In this document: one piece after another, positions 23,401 to 31,634 of the stretch
Numbering within the stretch: the stretch's first letter is position 1
How the letters are laid out: each line of letters starts with the position of its first letter
Origin: VHBM01 sp052386635
Lineage (GTDB): Archaea; Thermoproteota; Nitrososphaeria; Nitrososphaerales; Nitrosopumilaceae
Length of the DNA stretch: 31,666 bases
Direction of reading: 5' to 3'
Assembly (NCBI GenBank): GCA_052386635.1
Contig: JBQTJY010000065.1
Span: 1 to 31,666 of the forward strand
Program-made: the position numbers and the translations under genes
Notes under the pieces: generated by a model
The model's database searches: none
Told to the model about the DNA's origin: nothing
Seen by the model: only the letters and a program-made list of their open reading frames with translations

Positions 23401-24582
23401 TCAATTTTTGATACAACTAATGACCTTATCCTGTTCATTTTTAGAAATTTGTGAGTAAAGTGGTAACGAAATTATTTTTTGATACAACTCTTTACTATTT
23501 TTTAAAGAATCATACACTTTTGCTAATTTTTTAAAAACAGAAAATTTGTGGAGTGGTTTATAATGTACTGATGTTCTGATGCCATTTTTTAACAATTTTA
23601 GAAATAAGTTATTTCTTGACATATCATATTCTTTCTGAATTTTTAATATGTAAAGATGGTATGCATGTTCTTCGTTATATGTTAATAATGGAACATCTAT
23701 TCCTTTAACAGCCTTTAATTTCAAGTTATAATACTTGAATGCATTTTTTCTTTGAATATTCATTTTTTTTATTTTTTGAAGTTGACTTATACCTAATGCA
23801 GCTCTTATTTCATCTAATCTGTAATTATATCCTGGCTCAAGGACGTCATAGTCCCATGGCATGCCTCCAGAAAATCTCTGCTCCAATGATTTTGTAATTC
23901 CATGGTTTCTTGCCATTCCAACATATTCGGCTATTTTTTTTGAATTTGTAATTATCATTCCGCCCTCAATTGTTGTAATGTTTTTTGTTGGATAAAAGCT
24001 AAAACATCCTGCATCACCAAATGTTCCAACATGTTTGTTTTTCATTTTTGTTCCAATCGCATGTGCACAATCTTCAATTATAAAGAGACCATGTTTATTA
24101 GCAATTTTTTGTATCTCTGTTATATTACAAATTCTTCCTGCAAAATGCACTGGTAGAATAGCCTTTGTTTTTGACGTAATACTATTTTTAATCGAATTTA
24201 GTGATATGTTAAGATCATCATAGTTTACATCGGCAAGAACTGGTGTGGCGCCAGCAAGTAAAACCGCACTAGCTGTAGCTACAAACGTCATATCTGGGAT
24301 AATTACTTCATCATTCCTTCCTATGTTCAATGCCTTTAATGATAACTGTAAGGCAGCTGTTCCATTAGAAACTCCTACGGCATATTTTGTTCCAGTAAAT
24401 TTTGCAAATGCGGATTCAAACTGACGTAGTTTTGGACCATCAGTTAATAATGGAGACTGTAATGCATCGTTTATAGATCTTTTATCCTCATTGGTTATTT
24501 GTGGAAGAATAAATGGTACTTTTATCGCAGGATCATTAAATGCATCTTTAAATTTCTTTGATTTTTTCATAAATAATTTCAT
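23401..24582 (-). CDS. DegT/DnrJ/EryC1/StrS sugar aminotransferase (third copy), ArnB/WecE-like
   Basis: PLP enzyme with SNGTAALQLSLKAL, FIIEDCAHAIG and SFYPTKNITTIEGG, in which Lys200 is the Schiff-base lysine. The serine-phenylalanine-x-proline-threonine-lysine sequence is the classical ArnB/PseC/WecE form, unlike the GNK and TPK forms at 2513 and 11641. GYNYRLDEIRAALG is the usual C-terminal motif. ATG 24582 overlaps the stop of the GT4 gene in an ATGA, so translation of the two is coupled; a start at ATG 24570 would lose the overlap. The enzyme likely makes a 4-amino-4,6-dideoxy sugar for the GT4 or the lipid-linked glycan. No dehydratase lies in this transcript, so the keto substrate must come from another operon. 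Confidence 0.92.
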   Translation of the reverse strand: MKLFMKKSKKFKDAFNDPAIKVPFILPQITNEDKRSINDALQSPLLTDGPKLRQFESAFAKFTGTKYAVGVSNGTAALQLSLKALNIGRNDEVIIPDMTFVATASAVLLAGATPVLADVNYDDLNISLNSIKNSITSKTKAILPVHFAGRICNITEIQKIANKHGLFIIEDCAHAIGTKMKNKHVGTFGDAGCFSFYPTKNITTIEGGMIITNSKKIAEYVGMARNHGITKSLEQRFSGGMPWDYDVLEPGYNYRLDEIRAALGISQLQKIKKMNIQRKNAFKYYNLKLKAVKGIDVPLLTYNEEHAYHLYILKIQKEYDMSRNNLFLKLLKNGIRTSVHYKPLHKFSVFKKLAKVYDSLKNSKELYQKIISLPLYSQISKNEQDKVISCIKN

Positions 24583-25763
24583 CCATTAACAACTTGTTGG
24601 TATATCTTTAAGGTATTTTCGGTCATTTTAACAGAATTGCATTCTGTTTGAACCATATTGTATCCTGCAAGCCCATATTCTTCACATTTTTTATTTTCTA
24701 ATAGAAGTTCGATAATTGCATTAGCTAAGGCTTTATGATTTTCAGGCTCTATGAGAATACCATGAATTCCATTTTTTATTGTATGTGGTATTCCATGAGT
24801 ATTTGTACTAATTACAGTTTTTTTAAACATAAATCCTTCAAGGGGTGTTAAAGGTGAAAGCTCCCATCTTGATGGTAATACCAAAAACCTGCTTTGTTGA
24901 TATGCTGAGATAACAGCTTCTCTAGAAGGATTTTTAATAACAATTACTTTATTCTCAATTTTCATCTCATTAATCATTGTTAACATTTGAGATTCAAAAC
25001 CAAAATCTACTCCCATGATAACTAATTTTGTATTTGAAAATACAGGTTTGTCTTTAATTATGTTTATTGCATTCAATAAAATATCAATACCTTTTACTTT
25101 ATCAAATCGCCCTAAAAATAAAATAAAAGATTCCTTAATGTTATATTGTTCTCTAAAATTAAATTTATTCAAATTTATATTTTCTAAATTAACGCCATTT
25201 CTTACAATGACAATTTTTGAATCTTTACAAAAATCTAAAAAAATTTGTCTTTCATAGTCATTTGCTACACTTATTTTTGTGGCTTGATTAATTATGAATC
25301 GAATCATTGGAATTTGCATTTTGTAAAGAATTTTTTTTATTATATTTCCATGTGTTAAAGCGGGATGAGTTGTTAAACCGCCTTGATCAGATATTACTAA
25401 TGGAATTTTTTTCTTTTTTGCAATTAATGCGGCAATATAGGCTTGAAAACTTCGTACTCCAATAGCATGAATTACGTCAGGATTGTCTTTAATCATCTGA
25501 AAATACATACTAGGATTTACAAAAAATAAACCAAATGAAAAGCAGACATGTGAACGATTTATTTTAAACTTACCAACAATTTCTTGTCTAGGAAGATCTC
25601 TGTTAAATGTTTTAGGATTATTTACAAAATCCATATCAGTGGTGTAAATACTTACATCATGTCCAATCTTCGATAATTCTCTAGCTAAATCTATACAAAG
25701 AAACATTATGCCTCCAAACTGTGTGGCTGGCAACGAAGCAGGACATGTAAATGCTATCTTCAT
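24579..25763 (-). CDS. GT4 family glycosyltransferase, about 394 aa
   Basis: GT-B fold, family 4. The N-terminus MKIAFTCPASLPATQFGG has the glycine-rich loop; GHDVSIYTTD and NPDVIHAIG follow. The donor domain starts at FILFLGRFDKVKGIDILL with the Arg and Lys of GT4. The EX7E motif is ELSPLTPLE in SRWELSPLTPLEGF. I use ATG 25763, since MKIAFTC is the normal start of the family; an in-frame TTG at 25784 would add MELTAFL. The 12 bases TTGGAATTAACA there are identical to the first four codons of the GT2 at 23332. The stop overlaps the start of the DegT gene. The protein probably adds a sugar at the cytoplasmic face. Confidence 0.88.
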   Translation of the reverse strand: MKIAFTCPASLPATQFGGIMFLCIDLARELSKIGHDVSIYTTDMDFVNNPKTFNRDLPRQEIVGKFKINRSHVCFSFGLFFVNPSMYFQMIKDNPDVIHAIGVRSFQAYIAALIAKKKKIPLVISDQGGLTTHPALTHGNIIKKILYKMQIPMIRFIINQATKISVANDYERQIFLDFCKDSKIVIVRNGVNLENINLNKFNFREQYNIKESFILFLGRFDKVKGIDILLNAINIIKDKPVFSNTKLVIMGVDFGFESQMLTMINEMKIENKVIVIKNPSREAVISAYQQSRFLVLPSRWELSPLTPLEGFMFKKTVISTNTHGIPHTIKNGIHGILIEPENHKALANAIIELLLENKKCEEYGLAGYNMVQTECNSVKMTENTLKIYQQVVNG

Positions 25764-25850
25764 CAGGAAAGCTGTTAATTCCAATTATTTAGTTTTCACT
25801 GATTATTGTTAAATTATAAGATGGAATATGATACAATCGATTTAGAATTA

Positions 25851-26618
25851 CTACTTTATAGCATATAGTAATCCCATATCTGAAGAATGCGGAACCTGTG
25901 ATATCTTAAAGGAGGTAGTTATTAATTTAGTTTTGAGATCATTGACCAATTTTGGTTTAGAATCAGCAAAATGATATTCAATGATCATTTTTGATATTTT
26001 TTTAAAATATTCTAAAGGTAAGGATTCAATAATCTCATATTCGGCACCTTCACAATCAAGCTTTATCAAATCGCATCTATTAATAGAATTTTCGTCCATA
26101 ATTTTTTTGAGTGAAATGGAATCAACTTTAAGAGGATAAGACGTAGAATTAAACATACTATGAGCAGCCTCATCTTTATTATGATATATTGTAATGGTAG
26201 ACTCACTCTTTGATACTGCATTTTTGAATAATTTTACATTTTTTAGATTGTTTTGTCTTATATTATCTAACAAAACACTATAATTTTCTTCAACTGGCTC
26301 AAAACAGAAAATAATACCATTTTTGCAAAATTGTGATGCATATAATGTGAATAATCCTATGTGAGCACCTATATCAATAATAATATCATTGTCATTGATT
26401 TTAAAATCTGAATATTCTTCAACAATCCAAACATTTGTTAGGGCCATCAGATCTGTTGATCTTGTTCTTAATTTTATTTTCAAACCACTATAAGTCTCAA
26501 ATATAACATAATCCCGTCTTAATATTTTGAAATAGACAAAAGGATATAGATACCAATTTTTGAAAACATTAGCAATTTTTATCATAATCTTAATTTTTGT
26601 TATTATACTAGTCTTCAT
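25851..26618 (-). CDS. FkbM family methyltransferase, 255 aa
   Basis: SAM-dependent methyltransferase of the FkbM family, usually an O-methylase of sugars or other small acceptors. Motifs are DIGAHIGLFTLYAS (82-95, SAM binding), FCFEPVEENY with the ribose-binding Glu (106-115), and the family block IKLDCEGAEYEIIESL (185-200). The N-terminal 50 residues are basic and hydrophobic (YLYPFVYFKILRRDYVIF), common in members linked to glycan islands, and could sit at the membrane. ATG at 26618. It is divergent from the SDR at 26704 across 85 bp and upstream of the GT4 gene on the same strand by 87 bp. It probably methylates a sugar of the glycan made here. Confidence 0.9.
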   Translation of the reverse strand: MKTSIITKIKIMIKIANVFKNWYLYPFVYFKILRRDYVIFETYSGLKIKLRTRSTDLMALTNVWIVEEYSDFKINDNDIIIDIGAHIGLFTLYASQFCKNGIIFCFEPVEENYSVLLDNIRQNNLKNVKLFKNAVSKSESTITIYHNKDEAAHSMFNSTSYPLKVDSISLKKIMDENSINRCDLIKLDCEGAEYEIIESLPLEYFKKISKMIIEYHFADSKPKLVNDLKTKLITTSFKISQVPHSSDMGLLYAIK

Positions 26619-26703
26619 GATTTTTGGTTAAAACACTAAAAGAAATATCTTTCATAGAATTTAATGAGTTAATTTTTAACTTAGCTATATTTTGAAAATA
26701 TAG

Positions 26704-27630
26704 ATGAAAATTCTGATCACAGGAGGAATGGGCTTTGTGGGAAGTCATTTATGTGATGAATTACTAAAAGAAAATCATAAATTAGTAATCATCACAAAAA
26801 GTAATACTAAAAAAACTAATGTGTCGCATCTTTTAAAAAAAGTCAAAATCGAGAAAATCGATATAACCAATTTTTCTACACTAGGAAAATGTATTGAAAA
26901 ACATAAACCTCAAATTATCATACATTTAGCTGGAGAAACTTCACACTCTAAATCATTTGAAAATCCACTAGACAATATAGATTCTAATACAAAAGCAACT
27001 TTGTTTCTTTTAGAAAAAATTAGAAAAATGAATTTAAAATGCAAATTTATTCTTGGAAGTACGTTTATAGTTGTTGGAAGACCACATAGATTACCTGTAA
27101 ACGAACAAACTCCTTGTAATCCTACCACAATTTATGGCACTAATAGACTAGCAAGTGAATATTATTGTAAAATATATCATCAAGTATATGGATTAGATAC
27201 CTTAATTTTTCGTATAACAAATTCTTTTGGACCAAGGGAACAAACAGTGCCATACAAAAATGCAATAAATTATTTGATCTATCAAGCTGCTAACGGAAAC
27301 GAAGTAACTATATTTAACAAAGGAAATTTTTTTAGAGATTTAATTTACATTTCAGATGTTGTAGCAGGTATTATTACCATTATGAAAAAAGGAAAATCTG
27401 GCAATCTGTATTGGATATCGTCGTATAAGAAAACGTGGTTTCGTCAATTAGGTAAATGGTTAGAAAAATTAGCAAATATAAAAATCAAATATGTAAAAAC
27501 ACCAGCATATACTAAAAAAGTAGATGTAGGAAATTTTGTTGTTGATAATTCTAAACTAAAATCGTTAGGATGGAAACCAAAAACCTCAATTAAAGAAGGC
27601 ATTGAAAAAACACTTCAATATTTTAGGTAA
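26704..27630 (+). CDS. NAD-dependent sugar epimerase/dehydratase SDR with YxxxR active site
   Basis: A 308 aa extended SDR with TGGMGFVG at residues 6-13, HLAGETSHSKSFENP at 74-88, LGSTFIVVG with the catalytic Ser/Thr near 119-120, and YGTNR, in which Tyr144 is followed four places on by Arg148 instead of Lys. FRITNSFGPREQ and the C-terminal DVGNFVVDNSKLKSLGWKP are normal, the latter being the usual end of the substrate domain. The Lys to Arg change also occurs in the SDR at 14031. An A/T box (TTTTTAAC) about 29 bp upstream fits a leaderless start at ATG 26704. The gene converges with the deacetylase, 4 bp between stops. Reaction unknown. Confidence 0.87.
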   Translation: MKILITGGMGFVGSHLCDELLKENHKLVIITKSNTKKTNVSHLLKKVKIEKIDITNFSTLGKCIEKHKPQIIIHLAGETSHSKSFENPLDNIDSNTKATLFLLEKIRKMNLKCKFILGSTFIVVGRPHRLPVNEQTPCNPTTIYGTNRLASEYYCKIYHQVYGLDTLIFRITNSFGPREQTVPYKNAINYLIYQAANGNEVTIFNKGNFFRDLIYISDVVAGIITIMKKGKSGNLYWISSYKKTWFRQLGKWLEKLANIKIKYVKTPAYTKKVDVGNFVVDNSKLKSLGWKPKTSIKEGIEKTLQYFR

Positions 27631-27634
27631 ATAA

Positions 27635-28483
27635 TTAATTTTTTAATAAATTATCAGAAATGTAGCGATTAAACGATGTAAACTTGAATTCATCGAGAAT
27701 TTTTTCTAACCGTGAAAAAGTTTTTTCAATATTATGATATGTTATAAATGCCTCCTTTCTAGGTAAGCGAATTTTTGGCATAAATTCTGGAATTAATTCC
27801 CACGAATGAACATAAAAACAGGCTGGAATATTCTTTTTTTGGTAAGAATTAATGGCATTCTTAATTATCTTAATGGGTAATGTTCTTAGATAAAAGCCTC
27901 CTCCAGCGGGAATTTTTTTTCCAAAAAATCTTGTAACAAGTAGAGGAAACTCTAACATTTTTCCATTAGGATTATCTCGCTCTATTGATAAATTAGAGAT
28001 TCGATATGGCTTTGTTTCCGCATTAGGGATTCCATACATACTAGTTTTAGCTGGTACAATACTACTATCGTATACATAATTGTTAGCTGATAAAATGTCT
28101 ATAGCCCAAGAGCTAGATTTGTTTAATGAAAATGTTGGGGCTCTAAATCCTTTAGATTTGCCAGAAGTAAGTTTGTCGAAAGCTTTAATCTCAGCAAGAA
28201 ATTTTTTCTCATAACCAACTGTGTCTAATCTGTTGTGATACATAGTATGACATGCAATTTCATGACCTGCACCAAGTATTTTATCAAGTAAATCTGGTTT
28301 GATCTCTAATAATTCTCCTACTACAAAAAATGTAGCAAAAGTTTCGTGTTTTTGTAATAAATCTAATATTTTATCTATACCGTTTATTACAGATGGTTTC
28401 TTTTCCTTATTCAAAATATAAGGTTTAACTAATTCAGGATGATACCATTCTTCAAAATCAATACTTAATAGATTCAACTTCAT
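27635..28483 (-). CDS. Polysaccharide deacetylase (NodB/CE4-like), 282 aa
   Basis: CE4-type metal-dependent deacetylase. The order of motifs is as in the family: LLSIDFEEWYH (5-15, with Asp9 as base), TFATFFVVGE (48-57), GHEIACHTMYH (73-83, metal ligands His79 and His83), and GFRAPTF near 113. CFYVHSWEL in the C-terminal part holds the last catalytic histidine. The DFEEWYH start and overall layout match the exopolysaccharide-associated group that carries the DUF3473-type C-terminus. There is no signal peptide, so it may act in the cytoplasm on lipid-linked or free precursors. ATG 28483. It is 51 bp downstream of the acyltransferase gene on the same strand, so an N-deacetylation then re-acylation pair is possible. 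Confidence 0.9.
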   Translation of the reverse strand: MKLNLLSIDFEEWYHPELVKPYILNKEKKPSVINGIDKILDLLQKHETFATFFVVGELLEIKPDLLDKILGAGHEIACHTMYHNRLDTVGYEKKFLAEIKAFDKLTSGKSKGFRAPTFSLNKSSSWAIDILSANNYVYDSSIVPAKTSMYGIPNAETKPYRISNLSIERDNPNGKMLEFPLLVTRFFGKKIPAGGGFYLRTLPIKIIKNAINSYQKKNIPACFYVHSWELIPEFMPKIRLPRKEAFITYHNIEKTFSRLEKILDEFKFTSFNRYISDNLLKN

Positions 28484-28534
28484 TCAATCCTTGTTTAAAA
28501 ACGATTTTGTCAATAATGATCTTTGATAAAACTG

Positions 28535-29062
28535 TCATTCAATTTTCTTTACAACTCTAGCTGGATTTCCTACTACAATACAATAATCAGGAATATCTTC
28601 TGTTACAACACTACCAACAGAAACTATGGCATTTTTACCTATTGTTATACCAGCAGTAATAATAGAACCTGGATTTATTACAGCGCCATTTCGAACTGTC
28701 ACACGTTCAACTTTTCTTGGATATGCTTTTCTTTTCAACTCCAGATTGGCGGTAGGATTGATATGCGCAAATATCATTACATTTGATCCAATTGTAACAT
28801 TATCTTCAACATTGATCATCTCTGGATATACTAAATCAATCAAAATGTAAGGCGAAAAATGACAATTTTTTCCTATTTTTACACCTCTTGAGCGTTGCAT
28901 GCTAATCACAAAATCTGACACTGGAGAAGAATATGCTATTGAATGCAATATCCAAGAGCGCAAGAACTTTAATTTCATTTTTAATCGTCCTATTGAGCCC
29001 TTATAACCATAAAATTCCATCACTTCTTTTTCATTGATAGAAAATACATCATCTTCGCGCAT
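28535..29062 (-). CDS. Left-handed beta-helix (hexapeptide) acyltransferase, 175 aa
   Basis: A protein with repeated hexapeptide turns of the LbH acyltransferase type: INVEDNVTIGSNVMIFAHIN, VRNGAVINPGSIITAGITIG, and KNAIVSVGSVVTEDIPDYCI then VVGNPARVV at the end, the usual NP-A-R-V close of WbbJ/NeuD/MaaT-like enzymes. The 60-residue N-terminus is helical and charged. Acyl donors for this fold are acyl-CoA or acyl-ACP, and acceptors are sugar hydroxyl or amino groups. It starts at ATG 29062 and is divergent from the FkbH-ACP-MaoC genes across 120 bp. A tempting reading is that it uses the acyl-ACP made by that module to acylate the product of the deacetylase gene downstream. That is inference. 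Confidence 0.85.
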   Translation of the reverse strand: MREDDVFSINEKEVMEFYGYKGSIGRLKMKLKFLRSWILHSIAYSSPVSDFVISMQRSRGVKIGKNCHFSPYILIDLVYPEMINVEDNVTIGSNVMIFAHINPTANLELKRKAYPRKVERVTVRNGAVINPGSIITAGITIGKNAIVSVGSVVTEDIPDYCIVVGNPARVVKKIE

Positions 29063-29182
29063 AATTCTTTCCTAAATGGAAAGATGACGTTTTATCTTTA
29101 AGCTTTCTGCATAAAAGACTAGTTTAATCTAATCTTGTTTAAGATACGAAATATTTATTGTGGTTTATAATATGGGCAATTT

Positions 29183-30688
29183 ATGAATATAGAACCAAAA
29201 TTATCTTACTTTCTCACTAAAGTACAAAACATAGAAAAAAGGAAATTTGAGAAAAAAATCAAAATCGCGATTTTATCAAGTTTTACAATTAATGGGCTTG
29301 CAGAAACGCTTCAAGTAAAATCTGCAGAAAAAAATATTGATTGTAAAACCTATGTAGGTGGTTATAATCAATATAATCAAGAGATTCTAGACAAAAAAAG
29401 TGGTTTATATCAATTTTTTCCTGACGTTACGTTTCTTATTTTAGATATTAGAAATATTCTTGGTGATCTTTTTTATTTTCCATATTCTATATCCACATCA
29501 AAACGGCGAGATCTGATCAATGAAAAGACTAATGAAATTGTTACTTTAGCTAAATCATTTGTAAATAATTCTAAATCAAAACTTGTCATAACAAACTTTG
29601 TTCAACCGGCATATTCATCGTATGGAATAGCTGAATCAAAAATTGAATATGGTTTTCATGAAATGATAAATGATCTAAATACAAATTTGATTCAAAAATT
29701 TTGTAATACAGATTCAGTTTATCTATATGATTTTAACAGTTTTGTTTCATTACACGGTGAAAAAAACGTAGTTAATTTTCAACAATTTCTTGTAGGTGAT
29801 ATTAAAATATCTTTGGACTACATACCTTACTTGGCAAATGATCTAATGGCTTACATTATAGCCACATTAGGACTGTCAAAGAAATGTGTTGTTTTAGATT
29901 TGGATAATACTTTATGGGGTGGAATAGTGGGAGAAGATGGTTTTGACGGAATTAAACTAGGCCCACAACCACCCGGAAATGCCTATGTAGAATTCCAAAG
30001 GAACCTTCTTGCATTATTTCAACGTGGCATACTTCTAGCTATCAATAGTAAAAATAATCCAGAAGAGGCATTGAAAGTTATAAGAGAACACCCACATATG
30101 ATTTTAAGAGAAAATAATTTTGCTTCCATGAAAATTAATTGGGCTGACAAGATATCAAATATGAAAGAAATCGCAACAGAACTGAATATAGGCTTGGATA
30201 GTATGGTATTTTTTGATGACGATCCGCTTAACCGAGAATATACACAAATTAATTTGCCTCAAGTAAACACAGTTGATTTGCCATCAGATCCATCCCTATA
30301 CTCGCAAATACTTCAAGAAATAAATGAATTCAGCGTATTAAGGATAACAAATGAAGATACGACACGTGGACAAATGTATCATCAACAATTACAAAGAAAA
30401 GTACTTGAACAAACATCACCTAATTTGGAAGATTTTCTGAAAAAACTTGGTATTCATGTTTTAATAAAAAAAGCAAACAATTTCACTATCCCACGTATCT
30501 CACAACTTACATTAAAAACAAATCAATTCAATCTCACTACAAAACGATATCAAGAAGAAGACATTCGAAAATTTTGCCAAGATGAAAAAATGATAGTTGG
30601 ATGCGCTCAAGTAGAAGATAAATTTGGAAATAATGGAATTACTGGGGTTTTTATTGTGAAAAAAGAACATCATACAGAGTGGTTCTAG
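29183..30688 (+). CDS. FkbH-like HAD-family acyl-ACP loading protein, main part (frameshifted)
   Basis: The first of two open frames for an FkbH-like protein. Members bind a 3-carbon acid such as 1,3-bisphosphoglycerate and load it as a thioester on an acyl carrier protein. An N-terminal domain (1-220) is followed by the HAD domain with the nucleophile motif VVLDLDNTLWGG (Asp239 and Asp241), INSKNNPEEAL, and FFDDDPLNRE. The first part of the GNAT-like C-terminal domain then runs to TGVFIVKKEHHTEWF and stops at TAG 30686. The expected continuation, LDTFLLSCRVMG, lies in the -1 frame and is open until 30936. Joined, the two parts give about 583 aa, the normal length of FkbH proteins. So this is a one-base deletion, a sequencing error, or a real frameshift. 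See the next entry. Confidence 0.88.
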   Translation: MNIEPKLSYFLTKVQNIEKRKFEKKIKIAILSSFTINGLAETLQVKSAEKNIDCKTYVGGYNQYNQEILDKKSGLYQFFPDVTFLILDIRNILGDLFYFPYSISTSKRRDLINEKTNEIVTLAKSFVNNSKSKLVITNFVQPAYSSYGIAESKIEYGFHEMINDLNTNLIQKFCNTDSVYLYDFNSFVSLHGEKNVVNFQQFLVGDIKISLDYIPYLANDLMAYIIATLGLSKKCVVLDLDNTLWGGIVGEDGFDGIKLGPQPPGNAYVEFQRNLLALFQRGILLAINSKNNPEEALKVIREHPHMILRENNFASMKINWADKISNMKEIATELNIGLDSMVFFDDDPLNREYTQINLPQVNTVDLPSDPSLYSQILQEINEFSVLRITNEDTTRGQMYHQQLQRKVLEQTSPNLEDFLKKLGIHVLIKKANNFTIPRISQLTLKTNQFNLTTKRYQEEDIRKFCQDEKMIVGCAQVEDKFGNNGITGVFIVKKEHHTEWF

Positions 30689-30936
30689 ATACTTTTCTTT
30701 TGAGTTGTAGAGTAATGGGCAGAGAAGTAGAAAAAGGAATTCTTAATTTTATACTAGACACAGCAAAAAAAAATGGAGTAAAAAAAATAAAAGCACAATT
30801 TATTCCAACACAAAAAAACAAGCCTACTGAATCCTTTTTACCAAACTGTGGGTTTAAAAAAGAGGACGGATATTTGGTCTATGACCTTAGTATTCCATTT
30901 GAGTCACCAAATTATTTAGAGGTTAACATAGAATAA
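30679..30936 (+). CDS. C-terminal (GNAT-like) fragment of the FkbH-like protein
   Basis: An 85 aa frame opening at GTG 30679, overlapping the end of the first frame by 10 bases. VLDTFLLSCRVMGREVEKGI is the standard segment of the FkbH C-terminal GNAT-like domain, and the last part is KAQFIPTQKNKPTESFLPNCGF. It is not a family on its own: it is the rest of the domain that begins in the previous frame. It might be made separately from GTG 30679 by coupled translation and associate with the first part, or be reached by a -1 frameshift at GGTTCTA. Neither can be told from sequence. The stop overlaps the ATG of the ACP gene in TAATG. Confidence 0.8.
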   Translation: MVLDTFLLSCRVMGREVEKGILNFILDTAKKNGVKKIKAQFIPTQKNKPTESFLPNCGFKKEDGYLVYDLSIPFESPNYLEVNIE

Positions 30937-31175
30937 TGTCTCAACGACTTTACAGTCTAATTGCAAAAATTATGAATGTTCCAGTTTCTCAAGTTAATGA
31001 CGAATCAGGTCCTGGGTCGATTGATAGTTGGACTTCGTTTAAAGGATATGTTTTATTGTATGAACTGGAAGAAGAATTTAAAACAAAATTTACAATTGAC
31101 GAAGCACTTGACGTAAAAAAAGTAGCAGACATAAAACGGCATCTAAAGAACCATGGGATAGTCTTGAATGACTGA
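30936..31175 (+). CDS. Acyl carrier protein, 79 aa
   Basis: Small acidic four-helix carrier protein. LYSLIAKIMNVPVSQV, ESGPGSIDSWTSFKGYVLL and YELEEEFKTKFTIDEALD have the helix order of ACPs that go with FkbH proteins. Ser34 in WTSF is the likely phosphopantetheine site; the residue before it is Thr33 rather than the usual Asp of the DS motif. The start ATG at 30936 overlaps the FkbH fragment stop by one base, and the stop overlaps the MaoC gene by eight, so the three are tightly coupled. Most archaea lack the bacterial-type fatty acid synthase and its ACP, so the gene marks a special acyl pathway, possibly acquired from bacteria. Confidence 0.85.
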   Translation: MSQRLYSLIAKIMNVPVSQVNDESGPGSIDSWTSFKGYVLLYELEEEFKTKFTIDEALDVKKVADIKRHLKNHGIVLND

Positions 31176-31593
31176 TATAACTGACTATAAATTTGATCAG
31201 ATTGACTTAGGTCTAAAAAAGGAATTTACAGTAAAAATTACTGAATCTATGATCGCTGATTTTGCCAAGATTTCAGGAGATTATAACCCATTACACATGG
31301 ATGAAAAATACGCAAAGTCAACTACTTTTAAAAATAGAATCTGTCATGGCATGCTCTTAGCTACATTCTTTTCAAGACTAATCGGAATGCATCTTCCAGG
31401 AAAACATGCACTATATTTTTCACAGTCATTGAATTTCCAAAATCCTTGTTTTGTTAATGATGTAATTACAATAAAAGGAGAAGTAATTGACAAAAGTGTG
31501 GCAATACGCCTAATTACCATAAAAACATCAATTTACAATCAAGAGAGAACATGTTTGTTAGATGGTGTTGCAAAAGTAGTTGTTAGAAAATAA
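31168..31593 (+). CDS. MaoC-like (R)-specific enoyl hydratase/dehydratase, 141 aa
   Basis: Single hot-dog domain of the MaoC/PhaJ type. The hydratase motif ISGDYNPLHMDEKYAKSTTF (residues 36-55) holds catalytic Asp38 and His43, and ICHGMLLATFFSRLIG follows. This fold adds or removes water on 2-enoyl/3-hydroxyacyl thioesters. The length is as expected for PhaJ-like proteins. Its overlap with the ACP gene suggests the substrate is an acyl-ACP, for instance a short 3-hydroxyacyl group that is then transferred to a sugar. The conserved Asp and His are kept, so it should be active. It is followed 41 bp later by a probable holo-ACP synthase gene. Confidence 0.9.
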   Translation: MTDITDYKFDQIDLGLKKEFTVKITESMIADFAKISGDYNPLHMDEKYAKSTTFKNRICHGMLLATFFSRLIGMHLPGKHALYFSQSLNFQNPCFVNDVITIKGEVIDKSVAIRLITIKTSIYNQERTCLLDGVAKVVVRK

Positions 31594-31634
31594 GATCTTG
31601 ACTACATAGATCCTGACATAATATGATTTAAAAA

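Noticed and set aside
28523..28850. Plus-strand frames antisense to the acyltransferase gene
   Set aside because: They are shadows of the hexapeptide-repeat gene on the minus strand and show no family features.
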